A stretch of DNA of 64,000 nucleotides, taken from the NCBI RefSeq assembly GCF_000186705.1, contig NZ_AEUE01000008.1, forward strand, positions 1 through 64,000. Reading direction: 5' to 3'. Under the pieces are notes generated by a model. The model was not told the DNA's origin. It worked only from the letters and a program-made list of their open reading frames with translations, and did no database searches. Shown one piece after another: positions 1 through 9,277 of this stretch; position 1 is the first letter of the stretch; each line of letters opens with the position of its first letter. Source of the stretch: Citromicrobium sp. JLT1363. Lineage in GTDB: Bacteria > Pseudomonadota > Alphaproteobacteria > Sphingomonadales > Sphingomonadaceae. The position numbers and the translations under genes are program-made.

Positions 1-1814
1 GGCACGACCCGGAGCTACACGGTCGCTGTAACGCGCGCTGCCTCGAGCGATGCGCAGCTCGCTGCCCTGTCGGTGAGCGAGGGGTCGCTGAGTCCGGCGT
101 TTGACCCCGCGCAGTCGAGCTACACGGTGTCGGTGGGCAACGACGTCGACGCGATCACGCTGACCCCGACGGCGAGCGATGCCGACGCCGCGGTCACGGT
201 CGCTGGCAATGCGGTCGCCTCGGGCAGCGCGAGCGCTCCGTTGGCGCTGCCGGTTGGGACCACACGATAGAAGTGGTCGTGACCGCCGCCGACGGCACGA
301 CGCAGCAATATACCGTGGCGGTCACCCGCGCTGCCTCGAGCGATGCGGCGCTTGCTGCTCTGTCGGTGAGCGAGGGGACGCTGAGCCCGGCATTCGATCC
401 TGCTCAGTCGAGCTACACTGTGTCGGTCGGCAACGAGGTCGACACGATCACGCTGACCCCGACCGCGAGCGATGCCGCCGCCACGATCACGGTCGCTGGC
501 AACGCGGTCGCCTCGGGCGGCGCGAGCGCTCCGGTGGCACTGGCGGTCGGGACCACGACGATAGAAGTGGCCGTGACCGCGCCCGACGGCACGACCCAAC
601 AATACATCGTGGCGGTCACCCGCGCCGAGCTTGTCCGGCCGGATCCGTCTGCGGACGGTGAGGTCACCGGACTGATCAATGCGAGGGCTGATGCGGCCAG
701 GCGGTTCGCCGAGAATCAGCAACGCAACTTCGGGCGTCGTCTCGAGCAATTGCACGACGAGGGCGAACGGCGCGCGTCCAGCATGGATGTGAGGATGGCC
801 TATCAGCAATCGGCGCCGCGCGGTCGACCAGGGGATCTATTCGGCCAAGTGCGATCGGGTAACCTCGCCAGCGAAGTCGACTACGGACAGATGTTCCCTT
901 CGTCCTTCGCTTTCGAGGATCGGCAGTCCTCGGTGGCCAGCGCCCATGCCCAAGGATCTGGTCCGTCAGCCTACGAGGGCTCACAGGCAAGTCCCTATGC
1001 CATCTGGTCGAACGGGTTCGTGAACTTCGCTGAAGACAGCGGCGGCATGGTTGACCTGGACTCCACCATGGTCGGCGTCAGCACCGGGATCGACTACCGG
1101 TTCTCGAACAGCTTTGTCGGCGGCGTGGGTGTCGGATATGGACGCGACCGAACCGAGGTCGGGGCGAACGGCAGCCTTAGCCGTGCAGATGCCTACAGCA
1201 TGGCGCTTTATGGCAGCTATACGCCGGCGGCGGACCTCTTCATCGACGGTGTGCTGGGCGGCAGCATACTGGAATTCGATTCGGTTCGCTTCGTGAAGCC
1301 GACAGGGCTCATCGCGACCGGAGACGTGGGTGGTACTCAGATCTTCGGCTCGTTTACCTTTGCTTACGAGCGGCGTGACCATGGCTGGATGGTTTCTCCC
1401 TACGGACGGGTCGAATTCTCGCGTTCGCGCATCGAGGGTTTCAGAGAGTTCGATGCGGGTGTTTACAGCCTTGCCTATGGAGACCAGCGGGTGGACAGTC
1501 TTTCGGCGAGTTTGGGCCTGCGCGCGTACGAGACCATCGAACTCCCCAATGGCCTTCTGCGGCCCGAGCTGCGCGGGGAATACGGCTATGATTTCGCAGA
1601 CCGGTCGAGCCTGATGCTCGGGTATGCGGATCTGAGTTCGCTGACCTATTCCACGGTGCCCGGCCGGAACGCGCGACATCATCTCGATCTCAGCTTGCTG
1701 CTCGACCTGCGAATGGCACAAGGCTGGGGCATCGGCACAGGATACCGCACCAGAATCGGGTCGGGTTCGCGGATGAGCCATACTGTGGACGTACGTATCG
1801 AAGTGCAGTTTTAG
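1..1814 (+). CDS. Autotransporter with cadherin-like repeats and C-terminal beta-barrel; 5' end outside window, apparent frameshift
   Basis: The window opens inside this gene, so its start is not visible. It reads as a type V secreted surface protein. Cadherin-like beta-sandwich repeats of about 98 residues come first, each with SYTVSVGN, LTPTASDA and TTQQYTVAVTR-like strings. A charged, Glu/Arg/Gln-rich linker follows at about 650-800, then a beta-barrel from about 980 to the end. The protein ends in alternating hydrophobic residues and a terminal Phe (RIEVQF), as expected for a BAM-inserted barrel. The frame changes near 262. The first repeat reads GTTR then stop, whereas the equivalent place in the next repeat reads GTTTIEVAVT. 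Aligning the two copies shows one base missing from the first. Downstream of 273 the frame is intact to the stop. Adhesion or surface display is inferred from the architecture. Confidence 0.85.
43..629 (+). repeat. Tandem near-identical repeat, about 294 bp unit, two copies plus the tail of a third
   Basis: Two direct copies start at 43 and 336, each with the same opening bases (TCGAGCGATGCG). They are 293 bp apart; restoring the base missing near 262 gives 294 bp, or 98 codons. Bases 1-42 match the end of a further unit, so the array continues to the left of the window. The copies differ at scattered, mostly third-codon positions. They encode the cadherin-like beta-sandwich modules of the autotransporter. 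Confidence 0.85.
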
Positions 1815-1972
1815 ACCGAGATCAATGACCGTGCGGTAGACAGATGCCGCCGATGCTTATGGACTTGGGGCCACGACCAAGCGGAGCAGGCAGGGTAATC
1901 GGGGCGACCTTGCGGTGGCGAAGGTGCCGCAGAACCCAGCCTTTTCGGCTGGAGGAGGGCTCCCCATTCTTC

Positions 1973-2716
1973 TTAGGTCGCGGCGGCTTGCTTCGCTGGT
2001 GCGCGCAGATCGGCCCATACGGGCAGATGATCGGACGCGCGCGAGGCGAGGGGGCTGTGGTGGACGCCGAAGTCCACTGCCTCAAGCGAGGGACCGTGCA
2101 TGATCCGGTCGAGCCGCCCGAGCGGGCGCTGGCTGTGAAAGCTGCGGCCGCAATCGAGCAGCGTGAAGTGGCGTGCGAACTCCTTCAGGCAGCCGCCATT
2201 GGGGCGCCATTCGTTGAGGTCGCCCGCCAGCAGGGTCGGCCTCTCCCGCTGCGCCGCCTGCGCCAGTTCGGCGATCGCCCGCGCCTGTCGCACGCGCCAG
2301 AGGCCGGAGAGGTCCAGATGCATACCGAACACCGAAAGTTCGGCTCCGCCAGGCAGTCGCAAGGTCGCGGTGACGACGCCGCGCGGTTCCAGGTACGGGA
2401 TGTGGAGAACATCGTGATCGATGACGGAAATATCGCGCCTGACCATGATCGAGTTGCCGTGCCAGCCCATCGAATCGTGCTGCACGTCGAAGGGAACCGG
2501 CACATAGTCGCTATGCTGCTCCACCAGAAAATCGGGCAACGTGCGGTCGCGCGTGCCGAAGCGCCGGTCCGCTTCCTGCAGCACCACGATATCCGCATCG
2601 ACCTCCGCCAGCACCTTCAGGATGCGCAGCGGATCGCGCTGCCGATCCGTGCCGACGGCCTTGTGGATGTTGTAGCTGGCAAGCTTGAAGGTGGGGGCTG
2701 GCGCGGAATCGTTCAT
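1973..2716 (-). CDS. Endonuclease/exonuclease/phosphatase (EEP) family protein
   Basis: This 247-residue protein has the metal-dependent phosphodiesterase fold of the DNase I/EEP superfamily. Visible motifs are SYNIHKAVG near the N-terminus, DIVVLQEAD (metal-binding Glu), GNSIMV, LLAGDLNEW (catalytic Asp and Asn) and a terminal ASDHLPVWADL containing the catalytic Asp-His pair. There is no signal peptide, so it is probably cytoplasmic. Its start lies 4 bp after the stop of the cardiolipin synthase gene, so the two are co-transcribed. EEP proteins beside phospholipase-D-type enzymes occur in other bacteria, so a phospholipid-related substrate is possible, but the sequence does not identify one. 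Confidence 0.85.
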   Translation of the reverse strand: MNDSAPAPTFKLASYNIHKAVGTDRQRDPLRILKVLAEVDADIVVLQEADRRFGTRDRTLPDFLVEQHSDYVPVPFDVQHDSMGWHGNSIMVRRDISVIDHDVLHIPYLEPRGVVTATLRLPGGAELSVFGMHLDLSGLWRVRQARAIAELAQAAQRERPTLLAGDLNEWRPNGGCLKEFARHFTLLDCGRSFHSQRPLGRLDRIMHGPSLEAVDFGVHHSPLASRASDHLPVWADLRAPAKQAAAT

Positions 2717-2720
2717 CGGT

Positions 2721-4175
2721 TCAGATTAGGTCGCTCATCATGCGCGCTGCGTTTTCCAGCACCTTTTGCGTAAGGGACCGGCTCTCCCACTTCTCGCGCG
2801 AGAGGCTGGTGGAGCGTTCGAGGTACCCCTTTTCCAGATGTTCGAGCTTCTCGGTCAGTTCCCGGTCGTAGCATAGCAGATCGATCTCGGCGTTCAGTTC
2901 GAAAGAGCGCACGTCCATGTTGCTCGATCCCAGGATCGCGACCTCGTGGTCCACGCGGCAATGCTTGGCATGCAGGAACTCGGGGCCGAACAGGTGGATC
3001 TGCGCGCCGACCGAAAGCAGTTCTTCGTAATAGCTGCGCTGCGCCAGCCCGGCGAGAAACTGGTCGCTGTTGGCCGCCGTGATCAGGCTTACCCGCACCC
3101 CGCGCAGTACCGCGCCGCGAATGGCTGTCAGCAGTGAATCGTTCGGCACGAAATAAGGCGTGACGATCACGATCTCCGCCGCCGCGTTGTGCATTGCCTG
3201 GGTTACGATCAGGTCCATGCCGCCCACCGGATTGTCCGGCCCCGTGGCGATTATCTGCGCGGCCAGTCCAGGGCTCGCCTCCATGGGAGGAAACAGCGAC
3301 GTATCGACCAGGTCCTCGAGCGTTTCGAGATACCAGTCGCACACGAAGATCGCCTGCAGCTGGACGACGATCGGCCCCGTGACCCGGACCGTCAGTTCGC
3401 GGTTCGCCGCCCGCCCGTGATCCGCTGGTTCCCAGACATTCTGCGAGCCGGTGTAGCCGATCCGCCCATCCACCACGACGATCTTGCGGTGATTGCGCAG
3501 GTCCACCCGCGAACTCGTAAGTCGGCGGCGCAGCGGGAGAATGTCGTGTACCTCCACGCCAGCCGCTTGCAGCCGCCGCTTGATCGCCGCCACAGAGCCG
3601 TAGGAGCCAAGCGCATCGATCAGCAGGCGGCAGGTCACGCCGCGCGCGCTCGCCCGTTCGAGCGCCGCCATCAGCCGTTCGCCCACCCGGTCGTTCCGGA
3701 AGATGTAGAATTCGACGCTTACGTGGTGCCGGGCGGCGTCGATATCCGCGATGATCCGGTCGTAGGTGGTGCCGTAGTCGCTCAAGGTCTCGATCCGGTT
3801 GCCGTCAACCGCCGGGAACTGTCCCAGTCCACTCGCCAGGTTTGCGACCGATAGATTGTCCTCGCACAGGCTGGGTGCGAATTCTGCCCTTTCGATCCCC
3901 GTTTCCGTCAGGATTCGCTCAAGAATTCGCGGCAGGTCCTCGTAACGCTGCTGGCGCAGCTTCGCATATTGCGGGCGGCCGATCATCCAGTAGATGAACA
4001 CGGCCACCCAGGGCAGGGCGAAGAACAGCAGCAGCCAGTTGCGGGCCTCTGCCGGCGGACGGCGGAAGGGCACCACGACGAAGGCGATCAGGGCAATGAT
4101 CCAGCCTGCGAGCGTCAGCTTGTTACCCCACAGCCAGGCAAGAGCGCCATCGATCACGCTGGCGTAATCGATCAT
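2721..4175 (-). CDS. cls: Cardiolipin synthase (phospholipase D family)
   Basis: This enzyme joins two phosphatidylglycerols, or equivalent phospholipids, to make cardiolipin at the inner membrane. The 484-residue form starts at ATG 4175 (MIDYAS) and has two N-terminal membrane segments (GWIIALIAFVVVPF and WLLLFFALPWVAVFIYW). A cytoplasmic region with two HKD motifs follows: HRKIVVVD with GSQN, and HAKHCRVD with GSSN. Length and layout fit the bacterial ClsA family. A longer reading frame from 4247 adds 24 residues unlike any membrane-protein start, so I prefer 4175, although its ribosome-binding site (AGG) is weak. It is the first gene of a two-gene unit with the EEP protein. Confidence 0.9.
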   Translation of the reverse strand: MIDYASVIDGALAWLWGNKLTLAGWIIALIAFVVVPFRRPPAEARNWLLLFFALPWVAVFIYWMIGRPQYAKLRQQRYEDLPRILERILTETGIERAEFAPSLCEDNLSVANLASGLGQFPAVDGNRIETLSDYGTTYDRIIADIDAARHHVSVEFYIFRNDRVGERLMAALERASARGVTCRLLIDALGSYGSVAAIKRRLQAAGVEVHDILPLRRRLTSSRVDLRNHRKIVVVDGRIGYTGSQNVWEPADHGRAANRELTVRVTGPIVVQLQAIFVCDWYLETLEDLVDTSLFPPMEASPGLAAQIIATGPDNPVGGMDLIVTQAMHNAAAEIVIVTPYFVPNDSLLTAIRGAVLRGVRVSLITAANSDQFLAGLAQRSYYEELLSVGAQIHLFGPEFLHAKHCRVDHEVAILGSSNMDVRSFELNAEIDLLCYDRELTEKLEHLEKGYLERSTSLSREKWESRSLTQKVLENAARMMSDLI

Positions 4176-4383
4176 CGCGCCTGGCTCGCTGGTTTCGCAG
4201 TCAATTCTGGCATCTGGCACCCGGTCATTAGCGCTAGTAGCCGCCAAGATCGCGCGCGATCAATGTTTCTCGGTTCCGTTGTGGCTTTCGCGGGTCTCCG
4301 GCGCCAGACACCGGACGTGCGCCCCGGCCCGAATGCCGGTTGGGGCTTCGTGCAGCGAGGCGAAGCCTCTGGCCCGTTCGTAA

Positions 4384-7344
4384 CTAGTCCTCGATCAGGG
4401 CGAAGGGCCCCCAGACGGAGGGCTCGTCAGCGCCGGGAAGCCCGCTATCGGTCCGCAGGGCGATCAGCGCCTCGCGCAGGGCACGCGCCTTGTCCCCATG
4501 TTCGCGCCAGTTGCGCAGCGTCTCGCGCGATACGAAGGCGGCCACGTCGTCGCGCACCTGCCAGTGCGTCACCAGCAGGGCCCCCGCGCCGGCGGACCGG
4601 AAGGCCTGGGCGAGGCCCGAAAAGGCGGGCTGCCCGCCGCGCATCCCGGCAGCGCTGTCGCAGGCCGACAGGATGACCCATTCGGCTGCAAGATCCAGTT
4701 CGGCCACCTCGCTGGCGGTAAGCACGCCATCCTCGCCCCCGCCACCGGCAGGCGCGGCGAGCACCAGCGCGGGTTCGGCCACCCCCTCGATCTCGCCTGC
4801 AACCAGACCGTGGGTGGCGAACAGGATGACGTCCGCTTCGCGCACGCTGGCCTGTGCCAGCGCTTCCTCGCGAGCTTCCGCGCCCACCAGGATGGTCGAG
4901 CTTGCAGGGGCGAAGAACCGGGCAACATCGCGTACTTCTGCCAGCGTGGCTTCCAGTCGTGGCAGACGTGCCAGGACCGACGTATCCGGGCCATCGCGGT
5001 CGAAATAGCTCGATATGCCGCGCGTGGGCTCGGCAGGCTGGGGAGTGGTCGCGTCACCGAAGGGTGCCGGATCGGCAAACCCCACGAAGCGCGCCAGCCG
5101 CCTGTCCTTCGGCTCCGCCGGGCGAACCGCCTGGAAACCGCTGCGATTGGAGATGGCGAACCGGTCGACCAGCTTCTGCTGCGTTGCCCCGCGCTCCTCC
5201 GGCCAGTCGAGCAGCGAGAAGGGTAGCGACGCGAGCGCGCCACCGGCAATGATCCTGAGCGATGACTTGTCCGAAAGCCGGTCACGCACGTTCCGTGTGA
5301 AAATCGCCCGGGACAGGGCCTGTGCTGCCCGATCGACACCGTTTCCCGTCACCGCGTCGCCCCGAAGATCGCGCGCAAGCGAGAGAATCCCTGCCCTCCC
5401 GCCTGCGGTCGCGGAGACCAGAGCGCCGTCGCGATCGACCAGAAGCTGATAGGTCCCGGCATAGGCCGGCATCACGGCAAGAATGGCCTCGCCTTCGGCC
5501 AGCGAGGCGCGCAGGTCGTCGAGGCCCGGATTGCGTCTGTCGGCATCGGTGGACGACCATGCGGGAAATTCGGCGGCCAGGTGTGATCGCGCCGCCTCAT
5601 GCCGTGCCATCGCCTCGGCATGGGCCGCGCGCGCCTCCTCGGTCTGCCGGCCTTTCAGCAGCGCTGCCAGAACCGCCCCGTCGGCACGCTCCACCGCATC
5701 GTTGGCGTCCTGCAGCGCGCGGATGGCATCGGCAAGCCGAGGGTCAGCTTCCTGCCTCCGGGCATCGCGCCGCAGCGTAGCGGCCGAGATCTCCGACCCG
5801 CCGAGCAATTGCATTGCCGACAGCATCAGATCCGCATCATCGGCGATCGCCGCGATTTCCATCGCCAGGTCGAGCGCACCGCGGATCTCTGCCGAGCTGC
5901 TGCCGTACATCCGTGCGGCCCCTCTGCGAGACAGCAGTTCGAGGATGGCATTCGCCTGCGCGACGGCTTCGTCCGTCGCATCCGCATCGTTCACAGCCCT
6001 CGATCTTGCGATGAGCGTGTTGGCGATCCGCAGAAACAGTGCGTCGGGCTGATCCGATTCAAGCAGGCGCGCCCGGAAAGAGGTGGCCACCGCCAGTGCG
6101 CGGTCGGGCGCGCCCGTGGCGATGAGTGCGCGGACATATTCCGGCGCGATCCGGCGCCGCAGGTCGATATCGGTGCTTTCTTCGCCGAGCCGCGCTTCCA
6201 GGGCTTCAAACCTGCCGACGGCCTCTTCCGGGCGCCCTTCCACGAAATCGATCTGCGCTGCATAGGCGAGCGAGCCCACCGCATATGGGCTGCCTTCGCC
6301 CTGCTTTTCGCGGAACAGGGCCTCTGCTTCCACGAACAGCGGCGCGGCCGCCGCGTAGTTTTCCCGCTGCAGCAGGATCGTGCCCAGGTTGTGTATGCCA
6401 TAGGCGAAGATCAGGTTGTCCGGCCCTTCGTGCACCCGCTTGAGTTCCAGCGCGCGGATCAGATAGTCGGTCGCCTCCACCGGGCGCCCGCTGCGGGAAA
6501 GAACGATGCCCAGCATTTCCAGCGAACGCGCATAGGTGGGGTGCGAGGGTTCGATGTGTGCCACCGCCCTTTCCACCGCGGTCCGGGCCATTTTCTCGGC
6601 CTCGTCCATCCTGCCGGCACGGCGCAGGGAGCCGGCATAGCTGTAGTAGCTCGCAATCGTGTCCGGGTCGTCGGGGCCTAGCGCGTCTTCCCGCGTGTCG
6701 AGGCTGGCCTTCTGGTAGACGAGCGATTCCGCCGCGCGGCCCGTGCGCGAGGCAATCTCGGCAAGCGCGAACTCGAGGTTCGATTTCGCCATCGCCGGGC
6801 CGTTGAGGCTGTCCGGCGTAATTTCGACGGGGCCGATGGCCAGATATTGCTCGTACCCTTCGCGCACGAATTCCCATGCCGCGTCGGCATCGCCGTCCTG
6901 CGTCATCAGCACTCCGAGCAGCGCGAGCCCCTCGGCCCATTTCGCCGGATAATAGGCGCGATAGGGACGCAGACCTTCGATCGCGGTCTCCAGCTCGGCG
7001 CGGGCCTCGGCATTTTCGCCCAGCGTGTAGAGCTGCGAAGCGGCGGAGATTCCGGCAGCGTGCGTCAGGGGGTGCGGTACGCCGCCGTCGACCAGCGTGG
7101 TGCTCGCCGCATCCTGCAGGGCCCGCCAGGCCACGATGATTTCCGTGCGAGCCTCGGCATCCTTCTGCGGACGAGACATCAGGCCGACGGCGCGATCTTC
7201 CAGCTCGGCAAGCTCGGCGAATTCGGGGCGTTCGGTATCGTAGGGATTGCCCGGCTGCGCTGCCGCCGGAACGGTAATCGAGGCAAGCGCCAGGGCAGTG
7301 ACATACCGCCCGGCCGATGCACCCATATCGCGCCTGAAGCCCAT
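4384..7344 (-). CDS. Exported TPR-repeat protein with C-terminal CHAT (caspase-like) domain
   Basis: This 986-residue protein starts with a Sec signal peptide (TALALASITVPAAAQ), so it acts in the periplasm or beyond. Residues of about 60-450 are helical TPR-type repeats with recurring A-rich helices and patterns such as ARSLEMLGIVLSRSGR. The last 300 residues form a CHAT domain, a caspase-like fold. The putative catalytic His is in FATHGL (about residue 844) and the Cys in ILSACDSAAG (about 895). It is the last gene of an operon with a response regulator, a histidine kinase and a lipoprotein, 10 bp after the lipoprotein stop. CHAT proteins in other systems are proteases activated through partner domains. 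Here the substrate is unknown, and export is unusual compared with cytoplasmic CHAT effectors. A second in-frame ATG lies at 7326. Confidence 0.88.
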   Translation of the reverse strand: MGFRRDMGASAGRYVTALALASITVPAAAQPGNPYDTERPEFAELAELEDRAVGLMSRPQKDAEARTEIIVAWRALQDAASTTLVDGGVPHPLTHAAGISAASQLYTLGENAEARAELETAIEGLRPYRAYYPAKWAEGLALLGVLMTQDGDADAAWEFVREGYEQYLAIGPVEITPDSLNGPAMAKSNLEFALAEIASRTGRAAESLVYQKASLDTREDALGPDDPDTIASYYSYAGSLRRAGRMDEAEKMARTAVERAVAHIEPSHPTYARSLEMLGIVLSRSGRPVEATDYLIRALELKRVHEGPDNLIFAYGIHNLGTILLQRENYAAAAPLFVEAEALFREKQGEGSPYAVGSLAYAAQIDFVEGRPEEAVGRFEALEARLGEESTDIDLRRRIAPEYVRALIATGAPDRALAVATSFRARLLESDQPDALFLRIANTLIARSRAVNDADATDEAVAQANAILELLSRRGAARMYGSSSAEIRGALDLAMEIAAIADDADLMLSAMQLLGGSEISAATLRRDARRQEADPRLADAIRALQDANDAVERADGAVLAALLKGRQTEEARAAHAEAMARHEAARSHLAAEFPAWSSTDADRRNPGLDDLRASLAEGEAILAVMPAYAGTYQLLVDRDGALVSATAGGRAGILSLARDLRGDAVTGNGVDRAAQALSRAIFTRNVRDRLSDKSSLRIIAGGALASLPFSLLDWPEERGATQQKLVDRFAISNRSGFQAVRPAEPKDRRLARFVGFADPAPFGDATTPQPAEPTRGISSYFDRDGPDTSVLARLPRLEATLAEVRDVARFFAPASSTILVGAEAREEALAQASVREADVILFATHGLVAGEIEGVAEPALVLAAPAGGGGEDGVLTASEVAELDLAAEWVILSACDSAAGMRGGQPAFSGLAQAFRSAGAGALLVTHWQVRDDVAAFVSRETLRNWREHGDKARALREALIALRTDSGLPGADEPSVWGPFALIED

Positions 7345-7354
7345 CCCGTGTGCC

Positions 7355-7936
7355 CTATTCGAAGCTTATGAAGTACCGGACGGCGGCACGCCTGGGATTG
7401 TCGATCCGGATGACGTGCCGCTGGGTGTAAGGCGGCGTCCAGCGGCACGCCATGCGCTCCCCGGACTTCGCGCAAAGCCGTTTTGCGCGCCCGTCGAAGA
7501 CCTTCAGCGCCAGGGGGTGGCCGCCATGAGTGCGCAGGGCGATGCTGGCACCCTGCCCGGCGAGGAAGGTCTGTTCGAGCTCCACCATGCTTCCCGCGGC
7601 CAGCTCGCCGGAGCGAAAGGCCGGGCCGAGCGCCCGCCCGCGTGAAGGCGCAGGCGCGTCCGGCGCGGCGCTTTCCCACTTTTGGAGCAGGGTGGCGCTC
7701 GCCGGGTCATCCGGCTGCACCCCCAGGGCATCGAGTGCGTGCATGGCCCGGGCGAGACGGTCCGTATCGCCATTCGCAAAAGCCGCTTGCGCCGCAGCGA
7801 GAGCGTCCACCGTGCGCGACGCCGCATCCTCCTGCACCGGAGCGGCCCCGGCAGCGATCATATCGGGTGCGCCGGCGGGCGCCTGGCAGGCCGTGGCGAG
7901 AACTGCCGCAATCACGAGAACTGGCAAGGACTTCAT
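7355..7936 (-). CDS. Putative lipoprotein in the CHAT operon
   Basis: The 193-residue protein begins with a lipoprotein signal peptide (MKSLPVLVIAAVLATAC), so the mature protein is probably lipid-anchored at Cys17. The rest is Ala-rich, with a C-terminal segment containing CAKSGERMACRW and HVIRIDNPRRAAVRYF that resembles a small beta-rich domain; two cysteines there could form a disulfide. I do not recognise the family. Its ATG overlaps the histidine-kinase stop by 4 bp (ATGA), and it ends 10 bp before the TPR-CHAT gene. This suggests it is a partner, anchor or inhibitor of that protein. Confidence 0.75.
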   Translation of the reverse strand: MKSLPVLVIAAVLATACQAPAGAPDMIAAGAAPVQEDAASRTVDALAAAQAAFANGDTDRLARAMHALDALGVQPDDPASATLLQKWESAAPDAPAPSRGRALGPAFRSGELAAGSMVELEQTFLAGQGASIALRTHGGHPLALKVFDGRAKRLCAKSGERMACRWTPPYTQRHVIRIDNPRRAAVRYFISFE

Positions 7937-9273
7937 GCCGACCCCCTCCCGACCCTGAAGCAGGCTCCCTTATCGGCAGGTTGAAGGGTGATCGTCAATC
8001 CATGACGCTCTGCAATGGCCTGTGCGAGCGCGAGGCCGAGGCCGCTTCCGGTCGGCCCGGCGCTGCTGCTTCCGCCGCGGTAGAAGCGTTCGAATATGCG
8101 CTCGGCCTGGTCGGGCGCGATCCCCGGGCCATCGTCGCTCACGGTCAGGGTGGGGCCGGGCTCCAGCGTCAGGGTGATGTCGCAGCCGGCCGGCACGTAC
8201 TTGAACGCATTGTCCAGCAGGTTGGTCATCAGCCGGGTGAGCTGCGATTCCTCGCCGTCGATCCAGACGTCGGGCGCGATTTCCCACGAAAATCCGTGGT
8301 CCGATTCCTCGGCACTGTCGGCGTAGAGATTGCAGATGCGATCCGCGATCTCGCTCAGATTGACGGGGCTCAGGCCATGCAGATTGCCCCTGCGCGCCTT
8401 GCTCGACGCGATGTCGAGCAGGGATTCGAGCATGGCGACGAGCCGGCGGATTTCCATGCGCGCTTCGATCAGCTTCTCCGCGACGCTGTCGGGCAGGGGT
8501 TCGGCCAGAGCCTTCACCAGCCGCTGGTCCAGATGCATCAGGGGCGTGCGGATCTCGTGCGCGACCTGATCGGAGGCCTCGCGGTGAGCTTCCAGCAGGC
8601 GGCGCACACGCTCCAGCGCCCGCGCGCTATGATCGGCAAGTTCGTCGATCTCGTCGCCCCGCCGCGCGTGGCCGGGCGTGGCGACCGTGCGCACCGTATC
8701 GGGCGTGCGGAAGGCGGCGTTGATCTGCTCGATGCGCGATTGCAGGCCTCTGGCGGCATGGCGCCCGAACAGGCCGACCAGCAGGACGAACAGCGCGCCG
8801 CCGATCAGGAACACCAGTGCAACGCGCCGCAGGACAGGACCGGCCTGATCGCTCTCGTAAGCAACGACCAGTCGCAGGTCGGGCCCCAGCTGCGTCGCAC
8901 GCGCCAGCACCGGCACGCCATCGAGCACGCTGACCGCGCCGCGTTCGGATACCTTCGGGTCCAGATCCGGCCAGCGATCCAGATCGCCCGTGATCGGGTT
9001 TCCGTCTCCATCGGTCAGCAGGTAGTGCGGCTGGCTCCGCCCGGCGGGCGTGATGGCGAGGCGATCCTCTATCCGCTGTTCCAGCTCCGGCTGGCCGCCG
9101 CTGGCGTAGATATCGACCAGACCTGCCAGATCGACATCCACCGCCTCTTCGGTAGAGGTGCGCGCCGCATCGCGGATGGTGCGATCGGTCGTCGCCCAGA
9201 GCGCGAAGATCAGGACGAGCGAAAGCGCGATCGCGAGCCAGACGATCCGGGAGAATATTGAGCTGCGTGCGAT
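7933..9273 (-). CDS. Membrane sensor histidine kinase, probable ATC start
   Basis: This is a two-component sensor kinase. In order: TM1 (IVWLAIALSLVLIFALW), a periplasmic sensor of about 120 residues, TM2 (VALVFLIGGALFVLLVGLF), a HAMP-like linker, the H-box (VAHEIRTPL, about residue 239), the N-box (LMTNLLDNAFKY) and the ATP lid (DDGPGIAPDQ, then GSGLGLAL). TM1 is encoded in frame only upstream of the first conventional start (GTG at 9141). No ATG, GTG or TTG occurs in frame before the upstream stop at about 9370. ATC at 9273-9271 is preceded by GGGAG with 8 nt spacing and sits next to the regulator stop (9278), so I place the start there, giving 446 residues. A sequencing error in a normal start codon is the alternative. 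Its stop overlaps the lipoprotein start. Confidence 0.85.
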   Translation of the reverse strand: MARSSIFSRIVWLAIALSLVLIFALWATTDRTIRDAARTSTEEAVDVDLAGLVDIYASGGQPELEQRIEDRLAITPAGRSQPHYLLTDGDGNPITGDLDRWPDLDPKVSERGAVSVLDGVPVLARATQLGPDLRLVVAYESDQAGPVLRRVALVFLIGGALFVLLVGLFGRHAARGLQSRIEQINAAFRTPDTVRTVATPGHARRGDEIDELADHSARALERVRRLLEAHREASDQVAHEIRTPLMHLDQRLVKALAEPLPDSVAEKLIEARMEIRRLVAMLESLLDIASSKARRGNLHGLSPVNLSEIADRICNLYADSAEESDHGFSWEIAPDVWIDGEESQLTRLMTNLLDNAFKYVPAGCDITLTLEPGPTLTVSDDGPGIAPDQAERIFERFYRGGSSSAGPTGSGLGLALAQAIAERHGLTITLQPADKGACFRVGRGSA

Positions 9274-9277
9274 CGCC

